Assembly: GCF_000188295.1 (NCBI RefSeq)
Contig: NZ_GL831112.1
Coordinates: 913,448-928,570 of the forward strand
Reading direction: 5' to 3'
Source of the DNA: Streptococcus vestibularis ATCC 49124
GTDB lineage: Bacteria > Bacillota > Bacilli > Lactobacillales > Streptococcaceae
DNA: 15,123 nucleotides
Shown here: one piece after another, positions 1-7,762 of the stretch
How the letters are laid out: each line of letters opens with the position of its first letter
Numbering within the stretch: position 1 is the stretch's first letter
The notes under the pieces: generated by a model
Seen by the model: the letters and a program-made list of their open reading frames with translations, nothing else
The model's database searches: none
Told to the model about the DNA's origin: nothing
Translations under genes and position numbers: made by a program

Positions 1-88
1 ATATTAATATATTTTATTGTTTATAAAACGTTATACCGTAGTATTATAGCATAGATTTCAGCAATTTTAGTTTTCTATTTAAAATCAG

Positions 89-110
89 AAAAAAACGTGT
101 CATAGACACG
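89..110 (-). terminator. Rho-independent terminator of dacA
   Basis: A perfect 6-bp stem (96-101 with 105-110, CGTGTC/GACACG) closes a 3-base loop. Read on the minus strand it is followed by seven T (complement of A89-A95). It lies just downstream of the dacA stop codon. The plus strand also has a T-rich stretch after the stem (111-119), so it may act weakly in both directions. Confidence 0.8.
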
Positions 111-117
111 CTTTCTT

Positions 118-1464
118 TTATTTATGTTGTTCTCGAGCCAGACGTCGTTCTTTAACTTTCTGAAGACGTCCCTTTTCATTTAGATAAATCAAGTAGAGAA
201 GTCCAATTGGAACAAGGCAGAGTAGCCAGAAATAAACTGGGAGTTGGCCATTATTTGTTGCTTTTGTAGCCTTTTTATCTTTTTGCTTACTTCCAAAATC
301 GAACCATCCCTTAACTTTTGTAGCTTTAACAGAAGTAGCCTTGATATTAGGTGATACTGTCTTCAGACCATTATCAATAACAATTTGATCATCTTTAACA
401 GAGATTTTAGGGTCTTTGCCTTTTTTGACTGTGGCGTAGACATCTTTTTCGACATTGTATTTTTTACCGTCGATTTCTTGTTCACCCTTGCTAAGAACTT
501 TCTTGTAAGAGAAGTCTTTATACATTTTCTCAACGAGAGCATTACCAAAGGTATGACGAATCTCTTCACCTGTTTGGTCAGACCAATCACCAGAGCCCAT
601 GATGACAGCAATCATACGTTGATTACCACGTTTGATGGTGTCAATATAGTTGAAGGCACCTTCTGGGCTAGATCCTGTCTTCAACCCATCAACCCCATCA
701 ATTCCGTATTTGGCACCTGGAATAGAGTAGTTGTAAGTCTCGAAGGTTTCCTCGTAAGGTGTTCCCTTCTTAACTGTGACAACAGGTTTGCTAGTGTACT
801 TGAGAATTTTTGGGTATTTCTTGATGAAGTTATAGGTCATGATAGCCAAATCACGCGCAGTTGTTTGGTTGGTTTGGTTGTTATCATAACGTTGAGGACT
901 GTAGTAACCTTTGAAGGCAACAGCAACGGCACCAGAAGCGTTAAACCATTTGGTATTGGTCATCCCCAGCTCTTTAGATTTTTCATTCATCATGTCTAGC
1001 CATTTATCAGGATTATTATTGGTCAAGTAGTTGGCTAGCATCACAGTTGTAACGTTAGAGGATGGCACCGCTGTCATGGTAATGAGCTCTGAAACCGTGT
1101 AGTCAACACCAGCAACAATCTTGTTGTTGGAGATTTCATAAATATCGGCAATAGCTTGGTCTGTAGGAGTAGCTGTAATAACAGTATCTTCTGAAATTTC
1201 TCCTTTGGACATGGCTTCGAAGACCAAGTACAGGGTCATAGCCTTAGACATAGAGGCTGGGTCACGGATTTCATCAGCATTCTCCTCCCAGAGGACATCT
1301 CCGGTAGTTCCATCAATTAATAGAGTAGATTTAGGACGATAGGCCTCTGTCGCTTCAGTATAACCAGCAGCGCGTGTAATATCCATTAATTCATCTGCAC
1401 TAGACAAACTAGGGGCTAGGGCTAGACAAGCTGATAAAAGGATGGAAACAATTTTCTTTTTCAT
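118..1464 (-). CDS. dacA: D-alanyl-D-alanine carboxypeptidase (PBP3-like)
   Basis: A 448-residue low-molecular-weight penicillin-binding protein. Enzymes of this family remove the terminal D-alanine from peptidoglycan pentapeptides at the outer face of the membrane and so limit cross-linking. Visible features are a signal peptide (about residues 1-23, ending SSA), the active-site SxxK motif S71-M-S-K74, the SxN motif S135-S-N137 and the KTG motif K262-T-G264. A beta-rich region follows (about 325-385), then a Lys-rich stretch and a C-terminal membrane anchor (about 408-428) with a basic cytoplasmic tail. The ATG at 1464 is supported by AGGAGA six bases upstream. It is transcribed alone: it has its own -10 box and a terminator right behind the stop codon. 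Its leader of about 110 bases holds a long hairpin just before the ribosome binding site. The peptidase S11 family assignment is firm; the gene symbol follows streptococcal usage. Confidence 0.93.
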   Translation of the reverse strand: MKKKIVSILLSACLALAPSLSSADELMDITRAAGYTEATEAYRPKSTLLIDGTTGDVLWEENADEIRDPASMSKAMTLYLVFEAMSKGEISEDTVITATPTDQAIADIYEISNNKIVAGVDYTVSELITMTAVPSSNVTTVMLANYLTNNNPDKWLDMMNEKSKELGMTNTKWFNASGAVAVAFKGYYSPQRYDNNQTNQTTARDLAIMTYNFIKKYPKILKYTSKPVVTVKKGTPYEETFETYNYSIPGAKYGIDGVDGLKTGSSPEGAFNYIDTIKRGNQRMIAVIMGSGDWSDQTGEEIRHTFGNALVEKMYKDFSYKKVLSKGEQEIDGKKYNVEKDVYATVKKGKDPKISVKDDQIVIDNGLKTVSPNIKATSVKATKVKGWFDFGSKQKDKKATKATNNGQLPVYFWLLCLVPIGLLYLIYLNEKGRLQKVKERRLAREQHK

Positions 1465-1480
1465 AATGTGTCTCCTTTAT

Positions 1481-1517
1481 TTTATATTGGTTCTGTCGTA
1501 GGCAGAACCAATATAAA
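1481..1517 (-). promoter_or_regulatory. 15-bp perfect inverted repeat in the dacA leader
   Basis: TTTATATTGGTTCTG (1481-1495) is the exact reverse complement of 1503-1517, with a 7-base spacer that can add a G.U and a C-G pair. In the dacA transcript the hairpin ends only a few bases before the AAAGGAGA ribosome binding site. No T-run follows it on the minus strand, so it is not a normal terminator. It could be a protein-binding site or an RNA structure that controls translation or stability. A weaker hairpin (1544-1550 with 1559-1565, CAAATTT/AAATTTG) lies further upstream in the same leader. Confidence 0.6.
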
Positions 1518-1583
1518 TACTTTAATAGAATTTATGTATCAACCAAATTTAAAAAGACAAATTTGATGGTGATAAACACTTCC

Positions 1584-1589
1584 ATTATA
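1584..1589 (-). promoter_or_regulatory. Predicted -10 box of dacA
   Basis: TATAAT on the minus strand, preceded by TGG (TATGGTATAAT). No convincing -35 hexamer is seen at the usual spacing. Transcription would start near 1577, giving a leader of about 110 bases that contains both inverted repeats. Confidence 0.55.
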
Positions 1590-1680
1590 CCATATAACAT
1601 ACTGTGTTTTCGTAATATTTTATATTTTAATACAATTTTTAGAATCTATAGTGTTTTAAAAATAACATACTTTTGATGAC

Positions 1681-1704
1681 AAAAAACGAGCTGAGTTGCT
1701 CGTT
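1681..1704 (-). terminator. Rho-independent terminator of mntE
   Basis: The stem AACGAGC/GCTCGTT (1685-1691 with 1698-1704, 6-base loop) is followed on the minus strand by a run of T (complement of A1681-A1686). The stem overlaps the first two bases of the mntE stop codon, so it terminates right at the end of the gene. Confidence 0.8.
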
Positions 1705-2899
1705 ACTCGTTATCTTTTATAGCTGTGACTTGATGGTAAATCATAAACCATGTCTCATTTCGGCGCCAGATGCTGGTATGGAAATTGCCTCCCAGTTCGT
1801 AACTAATTAATTTCGTTTTTTGACTAACAGATGTCATCTTGAAGCTGTCAAAGTTATTGAGAAGTGGTTGATGATTGGCAATGACTTTCTCACGTGTGTG
1901 ATGATGACCATTTTCATCAATTAAGTAGAAGTCAGGTGCTAAGAGGTTTTCGTAGTCTGGAATCTTTGATAAGATAATCTTTTCATTCCGAGTGAGTTTG
2001 CGAAGTACATTTCCATAAATTTCGTCTTCAGGAATTGCAGCAGGCTCTACATGGACATCAGTATCATAGACAGAAAAACGCTTACTGAGGATTTCTTCAA
2101 TTTGTTCAGTAATGGCGTGACTCTCGTAGACGGAGAGGTCAGGGTTCATTTCAACAACGATATCAAGATAGATATTACTACCATAGGAACGTCCACGTTG
2201 CTTTTTAACTTTGGTAACTTTGGGAATCTCCAGAATGGCTTTTTCATAGGCCTTAAGATTCCTCTCATCAAAACCATCTGACAAGCTGAAGGTTGCTTCC
2301 ATGAAGATACCATAGGCTGTCTTTAGGATAAAGAAGGTGATGATAATAGCAGTAATATAGTCGATGATGGTAAGGTTGAAGGATGCTGCAAGAATGGCGA
2401 TTGATGTTCCAATAGAAGTTACGGCATCGGAGAGATTGTCCTTAGCAGCAGCTATCAAAGCACTGGATTTTAGCTTTTTAGCAAGTCTTTTATTGTATAA
2501 GTAAACGCCACACATGACGAGAGCAGATAGGACACCGACAGTGGCACCAAGTGGATCAACGACTGTTTCTTCTCTCAAAAAAATCTTTCGAACTGTCTGA
2601 ATTAGGACTTGGAAGCCTACTACGAACATGATAAAGGAAGTAACTAGGCTTGATAAGTCTTCAATCTTCCAATGACCAAACCTATGATCTGCATCGGCTG
2701 GTTGACTAGCCAGGTGCAATCCAATGAGTAGGGCGACATTCCCCAAAATATCAGATAAGTTGTTAAAACCATCAGCAATCAATGAGCTAGAGTTTAAAAA
2801 GTGTCCAGCAATAAGTTTGGCAATGGTAAGAAGTAAGTAGGCTGCAATGCTGACAATAGGCCCTCGTCTGGCTGCCCTTAAATTTTCATACGTCGTCAT
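1703..2899 (-). CDS. mntE: Manganese efflux transporter, CDF family
   Basis: A 398-residue cation diffusion facilitator, recognised by close resemblance to pneumococcal MntE, which exports excess Mn(II) across the membrane by proton antiport. About six membrane segments lie in residues 15-200. The metal site is of the manganese type: N46xxxD50 in TM2 and D154xxxD158 in TM5, rather than the HxxxD/DxxxD of zinc transporters. The cytoplasmic dimerisation domain follows (about 210-290; the RSYGSNIYLDI stretch is typical). The last 100 or so residues form an extra domain resembling the NTF2-like/DUF4440 fold (ending in the pattern TSIWRR...W..IYHQ). The start at 2899 has only a modest AAGG upstream. 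It is monocistronic, with its own extended -10 promoter and a terminator at the stop. Metal specificity rests on motif and homology. Confidence 0.92.
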   Translation of the reverse strand: MTTYENLRAARRGPIVSIAAYLLLTIAKLIAGHFLNSSSLIADGFNNLSDILGNVALLIGLHLASQPADADHRFGHWKIEDLSSLVTSFIMFVVGFQVLIQTVRKIFLREETVVDPLGATVGVLSALVMCGVYLYNKRLAKKLKSSALIAAAKDNLSDAVTSIGTSIAILAASFNLTIIDYITAIIITFFILKTAYGIFMEATFSLSDGFDERNLKAYEKAILEIPKVTKVKKQRGRSYGSNIYLDIVVEMNPDLSVYESHAITEQIEEILSKRFSVYDTDVHVEPAAIPEDEIYGNVLRKLTRNEKIILSKIPDYENLLAPDFYLIDENGHHHTREKVIANHQPLLNNFDSFKMTSVSQKTKLISYELGGNFHTSIWRRNETWFMIYHQVTAIKDNE

Positions 2900-2931
2900 A
2901 GATTTACCTTTTTGTTTAAATATAAGTATTT

Positions 2932-2937
2932 ATTATA
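2932..2937 (-). promoter_or_regulatory. Predicted extended -10 box of mntE
   Basis: TGCTATAAT on the minus strand, an extended -10 (TGnTATAAT), about 33 bases before the mntE ATG. The -35 region is weak, which is common for extended -10 promoters. Confidence 0.65.
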
Positions 2938-3074
2938 GCACAAAAGAATAGTTACTTAAAGCCTGTAATACATTGATTGTTAATATGAATCGCCTTTTTA
3001 AAAGGAAAAGATTGAAGAAACAGCTATCACATAGTATTTTTCAGTATTTTCCGAATATTATCTACAAATTATGG

Positions 3075-3080
3075 TATAAT
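3075..3080 (+). promoter_or_regulatory. Predicted -10 box of ung-pyrC
   Basis: TATAAT preceded by TATGG, with no good -35 match. Transcription would begin near 3087. This rules out the in-frame GTG at 3086 as the ung start and supports the ATG at 3113. Confidence 0.6.
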
Positions 3081-3112
3081 TTAGGGTGTATAATAATCTA
3101 AAAGAGGTTTTT

Positions 3113-3766
3113 ATGGAACATTCGACATGGCACAAGCTTCTGAAAGAGGAACTGCCGGATCATTATTTTTCAAAGATAAATCAGTTTATGGATCAGGTTT
3201 ATAGTCAGGGAACGGTTTATCCCCCACGAGATAAGGTATTTAATGCTTTGTTAGAGACTCCTTTTGAAGAAGTTCGGGTGGTAATCCTTGGTCAGGACCC
3301 TTACCATGGGCCTAATCAGGCTCAGGGGCTTTCGTTTTCAGTTCCTGAGACGATTCCAGCTCCACCTTCTTTGGTTAATATTCTCAAAGAATTGGGGGAG
3401 GATCTTGGTCCTAGAAGTCATCATGATTTAACAACCTGGGCCGAGCAAGGGGTGCTATTGCTTAATGCCTGTCTGACTGTCCCAGCTGGTCAGGCAAATG
3501 GACATGCTGGTCAGATTTGGGAACCTTTTACAGATGCTGTTATTAAGGTTCTTAATCAAAAGGATACTCCTGTAGTCTTTATACTTTGGGGTGGCTATGC
3601 TCGTAAGAAGAAAGTGCTAGTGACTAATTCTAAACATGCCATTATTGAGAGTGCCCATCCGAGTCCCTTGTCGGCCTATCGTGGTTTTTTTGGCAGCAAG
3701 CCATTTTCAAAAGCCAATGCCTACCTTGTATCTCAAGGCCAATCCCCAATTGATTGGTTGAAGTAA
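3113..3766 (+). CDS. ung: Uracil-DNA glycosylase
   Basis: A 217-residue family 1 uracil-DNA glycosylase, which cuts uracil from DNA as the first step of base excision repair. The water-activating loop G60-Q-D-P-Y-H-G carries the catalytic Asp62. The minor-groove loop H182-P-S-P-L-S carries the conserved His. The length equals that of the pneumococcal protein. The frame is open nine codons further to a GTG at 3086, but that lies at the expected transcription start; the ATG at 3113 has AAAGAGG five bases upstream and was chosen. pyrC follows after 19 bases, so the two are probably co-transcribed, a pairing familiar in streptococci. Confidence 0.96.
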   Translation: MEHSTWHKLLKEELPDHYFSKINQFMDQVYSQGTVYPPRDKVFNALLETPFEEVRVVILGQDPYHGPNQAQGLSFSVPETIPAPPSLVNILKELGEDLGPRSHHDLTTWAEQGVLLLNACLTVPAGQANGHAGQIWEPFTDAVIKVLNQKDTPVVFILWGGYARKKKVLVTNSKHAIIESAHPSPLSAYRGFFGSKPFSKANAYLVSQGQSPIDWLK

Positions 3767-3785
3767 AATAGAAAGTTGGAAGATT

Positions 3786-5054
3786 ATGTTACTGATTAAA
3801 AATGGTCGTGTTGTAGACCCTAAGTCTGGTTTGGATACGCAAGCTGATGTTCTTGTGGACGGTAAAAAAGTCGTTAAAATTGCTGAAAATATCGATGCTG
3901 GAGATGCCCAAGTTATCGATGCCACTGGTCTTGTGGTTGCTCCTGGTTTGGTGGATATCCATGTTCATTTCCGTGAGCCAGGTCAAACCCATAAGGAAGA
4001 CATTCATACGGGTGCCTTGGCAGCGGCTGCAGGTGGTTTTACAACAGTTGTGATGATGGCTAATACGAATCCAACGATTTCAGACAAGGAAACTTTGAAA
4101 GATGTCTTGACTTCGGCAGCTAAGGAAAATATCCATGTTAAGTCTGTTGCGACTATTACAAAGAACTTTGATGGTGAAAACCTCACTGATTTCAAGGGTT
4201 TGCTTGAAGCCGGTGCTGTCGGATTCTCAGATGATGGTATTCCATTGACCAATGCTGGTATTGTCAAAAAAGCCATGGAGCTAGCTAAGGAGAATAATAC
4301 CTTTATCAGTCTTCACGAGGAGGATCCTGATCTTAATGGTATTCTCGGTTTCAATGAAAATATTGCTAAAAAAGAGTTTCATATCTGTGGGGCGACTGGT
4401 GTAGCTGAGTACAGTATGATTGCGCGTGATGTCATGATTGCTTATGATACACAAGCCCATGTTCATATTCAACACTTGTCGAAAGCTGAATCTGTAAAAG
4501 TCGTTGAGTTTGCTCAAAAACTTGGAGCACAAGTCACTGCTGAAGTAGCGCCACAGCACTTCTCAAAAACTGAAGACCTCTTACTCTCAAAAGGCGCTAA
4601 TGCCAAGATGAACCCACCACTTCGTTTGGAATCTGACCGTCGGGCCGTCATCGAAGGGTTGAAATCTGGAGTCATCTCAGTCATTGCCACAGACCACGCG
4701 CCACATCATGCCGATGAAAAGAATGTGTCTGATGTGACTAAAGCACTATCAGGAATGACTGGTCTGGAAACCTCTCTATCTCTTGGTTTGACTAATTTAG
4801 TTGAAGCAGGACATTTAAGTTTGACAGAACTCTTGAAAGTAATGACTAGCAACCCATCTGATCTTTATGGCTTCGATGCTGGTTATTTGGCTGAAAATGG
4901 ACCAGCTGACCTTGTGATTTTTGCAGACAAGGAAAAACGTCAGGTTACAGCAGACTTTAAGTCTAAAGCAGCTAATTCACCATTTGTAGGCGAAGAACTT
5001 ACGGGCAGTGTTAAATACACTATCTGTGACGGTGAGATTGTTTATCAAGCCTAA
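3786..5054 (+). CDS. pyrC: Dihydroorotase, class I
   Basis: A 422-residue zinc amidohydrolase. It interconverts carbamoyl-aspartate and dihydroorotate, the third step of pyrimidine synthesis. The metal-binding D57-I-H59-V-H61-F-R63 motif lies near the N-terminus, with further ligand candidates D150, H177, H230 and D303 (ATDHAPHH). Length and motifs fit class I, as in Bacillus subtilis. A GGAAG ribosome binding site sits four bases before the ATG. It follows ung after 19 bases and is closed by a strong terminator at 5067-5108. No other pyr gene is in the window, and I see no PyrR-type attenuator before it. Confidence 0.95.
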   Translation: MLLIKNGRVVDPKSGLDTQADVLVDGKKVVKIAENIDAGDAQVIDATGLVVAPGLVDIHVHFREPGQTHKEDIHTGALAAAAGGFTTVVMMANTNPTISDKETLKDVLTSAAKENIHVKSVATITKNFDGENLTDFKGLLEAGAVGFSDDGIPLTNAGIVKKAMELAKENNTFISLHEEDPDLNGILGFNENIAKKEFHICGATGVAEYSMIARDVMIAYDTQAHVHIQHLSKAESVKVVEFAQKLGAQVTAEVAPQHFSKTEDLLLSKGANAKMNPPLRLESDRRAVIEGLKSGVISVIATDHAPHHADEKNVSDVTKALSGMTGLETSLSLGLTNLVEAGHLSLTELLKVMTSNPSDLYGFDAGYLAENGPADLVIFADKEKRQVTADFKSKAANSPFVGEELTGSVKYTICDGEIVYQA

Positions 5055-5066
5055 ATAGCAGATCAG

Positions 5067-5108
5067 AGCAGGGCACATCGAGACACTTGGTGTTGTACCT
5101 GCTTTTTT
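5067..5108 (+). terminator. Rho-independent terminator behind pyrC
   Basis: A long hairpin: AGCAGG (5067-5072) pairs with CCTGCT (5098-5103), and the inner part 5073-5079 pairs with 5089-5096 with one bulge. Six T follow (5103-5108). Only 20 bases separate it from the next start codon, leaving no room for a promoter, so it may also act as an attenuator for the DUF2207 gene. Confidence 0.85.
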
Positions 5109-5128
5109 AGTCATTAAAGGGGACGCAG

Positions 5129-7054
5129 ATGAAAAAAATTCTTTTGTTTCTGATTGTTATTCTTACCATCCTCCTGCCGACAACAACAGTTCATGCAAAA
5201 GAGGTAAGATATGACATTGCTTCCTACAAGGGGCACCTAATTATAAATGATGATGGCAATGGGACCTTCACCCAGGAAGTACTATATGTTTTTAATAGTG
5301 ACTATAATGGACAATATGTGACACTTGGATATGCTGATCCTGTACCTAAAGGATTCATGATTTCGGAAAACCCTAGTGTTTCAGCAACCGTGAATGGTCA
5401 AGAAAAGAAAGATATTCAAGTGGAGGAAACAAATCTTTCTGACGGTGTAAAACTAAAAGTTTACAATTCGGGTTCCGATGGTGATAAGGTTCAGTTAAAA
5501 GTTACCTGGCAGATACAGAATATGTTGTCACTCTATTCAGATATTGCTGTTTTAAACTGGTTTCCTATCTCTGATTGGGATGAATCAATCAACCATGTTG
5601 ACTTTGAAGTTGAAGGCCTAGATGCAAGTCATGGGGAGCTTTTTGCTCATACGGGCTATTTTGGAAAAACTCCCGATGTAGAGCGAACTTCAAACGGTTA
5701 TCGTGTGCGGGTTGAAAACTTACCGTCGGGTGGTAAGCTAGAAATACATGCATATTGGCCTATGACGTCTGCGTTAAAAGATGGTCATTTGTCATATATC
5801 AGTGATGAGAAATATAGGGAAAAGTTTATAGAGAAGGAAGCATCTATTAGCAAGACAATGGCAGCCTATCAGAATGCTTTTTACAAGATTTTGCCTAAAG
5901 TGATGGTTGGTTTCTTTATTCTCGGCTCTTTCTTATTCTGGAGAGTTTTGAGATGGACTAAGGAGCCTTCCTTCCCATACGATGTACGAATATACGAAAC
6001 TCCTCAAGATTTACCACCTTTAGTTTTAGCAAAAAGTATTTATAACCAATCATTTGATAAAACAGGACTTGGCGAAGAGAATGGACATTTAAAATTTAAG
6101 AACATGGTTCAAGCAGTAATTCTAGATCTTGTCGATAGAGGCTACATAGCCTATAGCCAAGAAAATGGTGTTCATACTCTAAGACGAATTCCAAAAGAGG
6201 GCTTAGCAGACTACGAGTTTGATTTCCTTGAAATGTTGTTTGATGATCGTATAGAAATCACGGATCGCGAGATGTTCTCTAGATACTATCTTGACGAGAA
6301 AGGATTAAGAAAACAGTTTAACAACGCTAAGTCTAATTATGAAAGGAATTCTGTTCGTGAAGAAGGACAGTGTATCAGGAGGAAGTTTGTTCAAGATGGA
6401 AGAAGTGTAACTGAAGGTGTGAATCGAGAGATTGTCTCACTCGGTCTTCCTAACCTATATCGAGACTTTACCATTAAAGAAAATATGTTTATTACTTCAG
6501 GGAATGTGGTATTTGCTCTACTTTTTATTATTTCTACACTAGCAACAATATTTTTATTTGCGGGCTTTGGTTCTGGCCTAGGAGTTATTTATCTTTTGGT
6601 TTCGCTCTTTCTTGCTTTAGTTTGGTACTCTAATAGAAGATCTATTGGAAAAAGACGGAAGAGAACTTTAGACCCGTCACATATCGAAGAATATCGTCAT
6701 TGGCAATATTTCGAAAGCATGCTCCGAAGTATTACATCTTTTAGGCAATCAGAACTCGAATCCGTCATCCTATGGAATCGTATCTTGGTTTATGCGACAC
6801 TTTACGGACAAGCGAATAAAGTAAGTGATGTATTGAAACGATATAACATCCACCTCAGCAATCCATCTTTAGATGAGTTCACTCATTCTGCAACGCCATT
6901 TATTATTTTGAACAATGTTAGTCGCTTAGAATCCTATGTTTCGACTTCGGATACCGTAAGTAACTTTTCTATCAACTCAAACAGTGGTAGTGGAGGTCTA
7001 GGTGGCGGTGGCTTCTCCGGAGGAGGTGGAGGAGGTGGAGGAGGTGCCTTTTAA
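5129..7054 (+). CDS. DUF2207 family predicted membrane protein
   Basis: A 641-residue protein of unknown function with the layout of the DUF2207 (YciQ-like) family. A signal peptide (1-23, ending VHA) is followed by an extracellular beta-rich domain (about 25-250). A membrane segment (254-275), a cytoplasmic region (about 276-450) and two further membrane segments (456-478, 482-501) come next. A basic linker and a second soluble part lead to a C-terminal tail made almost only of Gly (about 616-641), typical of the family. The ATG has AAAGGGG six bases upstream. The gene starts 20 bases after the pyrC terminator on the same strand and ends before a bidirectional terminator. No catalytic motif is evident, and I cannot propose a function. 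The family call rests on remembered architecture. Confidence 0.88.
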   Translation: MKKILLFLIVILTILLPTTTVHAKEVRYDIASYKGHLIINDDGNGTFTQEVLYVFNSDYNGQYVTLGYADPVPKGFMISENPSVSATVNGQEKKDIQVEETNLSDGVKLKVYNSGSDGDKVQLKVTWQIQNMLSLYSDIAVLNWFPISDWDESINHVDFEVEGLDASHGELFAHTGYFGKTPDVERTSNGYRVRVENLPSGGKLEIHAYWPMTSALKDGHLSYISDEKYREKFIEKEASISKTMAAYQNAFYKILPKVMVGFFILGSFLFWRVLRWTKEPSFPYDVRIYETPQDLPPLVLAKSIYNQSFDKTGLGEENGHLKFKNMVQAVILDLVDRGYIAYSQENGVHTLRRIPKEGLADYEFDFLEMLFDDRIEITDREMFSRYYLDEKGLRKQFNNAKSNYERNSVREEGQCIRRKFVQDGRSVTEGVNREIVSLGLPNLYRDFTIKENMFITSGNVVFALLFIISTLATIFLFAGFGSGLGVIYLLVSLFLALVWYSNRRSIGKRRKRTLDPSHIEEYRHWQYFESMLRSITSFRQSELESVILWNRILVYATLYGQANKVSDVLKRYNIHLSNPSLDEFTHSATPFIILNNVSRLESYVSTSDTVSNFSINSNSGSGGLGGGGFSGGGGGGGGGAF

Positions 7055-7078
7055 CCCTTACCAATCCATCGTGGAATA

Positions 7079-7570
7079 TTAGCATAAAAGGACATCCAGT
7101 TTACCAACTTGGGTGTCTTTGTTTAGCTTGAGGATTATCTGATTTAGCTCCTCTAATTTCATACGAGAATAAACCACTTGAAGCAGTACGTTTTGTGCAA
7201 ACCAAAGTAAAAAAGCAAGAAAGAGAATAAAGGGACCAGCAAAATAGTAATCCAAGAATGCAGGGAAAAAAATTGGAATAATCAGGAAAATGACCAATCT
7301 TACCATTAAGGCAAAGGTGAAAGGTATGAAGAAAGTCTCCAAAATGGTATGTCTTAGATTTTTGTAGGATTTGGCAGCTAGAAAGAGTACAAATGCAATA
7401 AAACCGGATTTTGGATACAAAATGCCCAAATAACTAGAGGCAAAAATTGCTATACCAGCTAAAATAATAATCCAGTATCTAAGCGGCCTTTGCGTGGTCA
7501 CCTTGAAGATAATAATTTGAAGTATAAAAGCTATACATGCCGTAAGCCCGTTAATAATGGCATCACCCAA
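7079..7570 (-). CDS. Hypothetical membrane protein, possibly a gene remnant
   Basis: An open frame of 163 codons with about five hydrophobic segments (roughly residues 5-25, 31-50, 53-67, 80-104, 108-131) and a short charged tail. I do not recognise it. A block of membrane helices ending in a helical, charged linker (YSRMKLEELNQ) resembles the sensor half of an AgrC/ComD-type histidine kinase, but no kinase follows. The only usable start in frame is a TTG with no clear ribosome binding site. The frame stays open upstream to a TGA at 7619-7621, and dropping one base near 7616-7619 would join it to an ATG at 7622. The last 14 codons lie inside a terminator hairpin. Both ends therefore look damaged. 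It may be a decayed gene, or a short gene with an unusual start. Confidence 0.4.
   Translation of the reverse strand: MGDAIINGLTACIAFILQIIIFKVTTQRPLRYWIIILAGIAIFASSYLGILYPKSGFIAFVLFLAAKSYKNLRHTILETFFIPFTFALMVRLVIFLIIPIFFPAFLDYYFAGPFILFLAFLLWFAQNVLLQVVYSRMKLEELNQIILKLNKDTQVGKLDVLLC
7086..7124. terminator. Bidirectional terminator between convergent genes
   Basis: Stem 7088-7097 pairs with 7111-7120 (AAGGACATCC/GGGTGTCTTT, with two wobble pairs), and an inner AGTT/AACT can extend it. On the plus strand TTTGTTT closes the DUF2207 gene; on the minus strand TTTT follows. It overlaps the last codons of the minus-strand ORF. Confidence 0.75.
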
Positions 7571-7628
7571 TATAATAAAATACCCTATTTGAGTACGAGT
7601 AAAATCTATCCAATCATATCATAACGCT

Positions 7629-7658
7629 TTGAAAAAGAGCATACGAATTGCCTATAAG
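7629..7658 (+). promoter_or_regulatory. Candidate distal promoter of the pdh operon
   Basis: TTGAAA (7629-7634) and TATAAG (7653-7658) are spaced by 18 bases; each matches the consensus at five of six positions. The start would be near 7664, just before the cre-like site. Confidence 0.5.
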
Positions 7659-7666
7659 TGATAAGG

Positions 7667-7682
7667 ATGTAAGGCTTTTCAT
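7667..7682 (+). promoter_or_regulatory. cre-like site upstream of pdhA
   Basis: ATGTAAGGCTTTTCAT fits the CcpA operator consensus WTGNAARCGNWWWCAW at 14 of 16 positions, but the central CG reads GC. It lies just after the distal promoter, where a bound repressor would block elongation, and upstream of the proximal one. The core mismatch makes CcpA binding uncertain. Confidence 0.35.
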
Positions 7683-7698
7683 TTTTTAAGCATATTTC

Positions 7699-7727
7699 TT
7701 GCTCATTAAGTTTTTTTAACCTATCCT
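7699..7727 (+). promoter_or_regulatory. Candidate proximal promoter of the pdh operon
   Basis: TTGCTC (7699-7704) and TATCCT (7722-7727) are spaced by 17 bases, with three and four matches to consensus. Transcription would start near 7734, about 30 bases before the pdhA ATG. Confidence 0.4.
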
Positions 7728-7762
7728 AGATGTATAGAAAAATTTCGATAGAGGAGATCGAT

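Noticed and set aside
385..999. 204-codon plus-strand ORF
   Set aside because: It lies fully antisense to dacA, and the dacA frame has clear penicillin-binding motifs.
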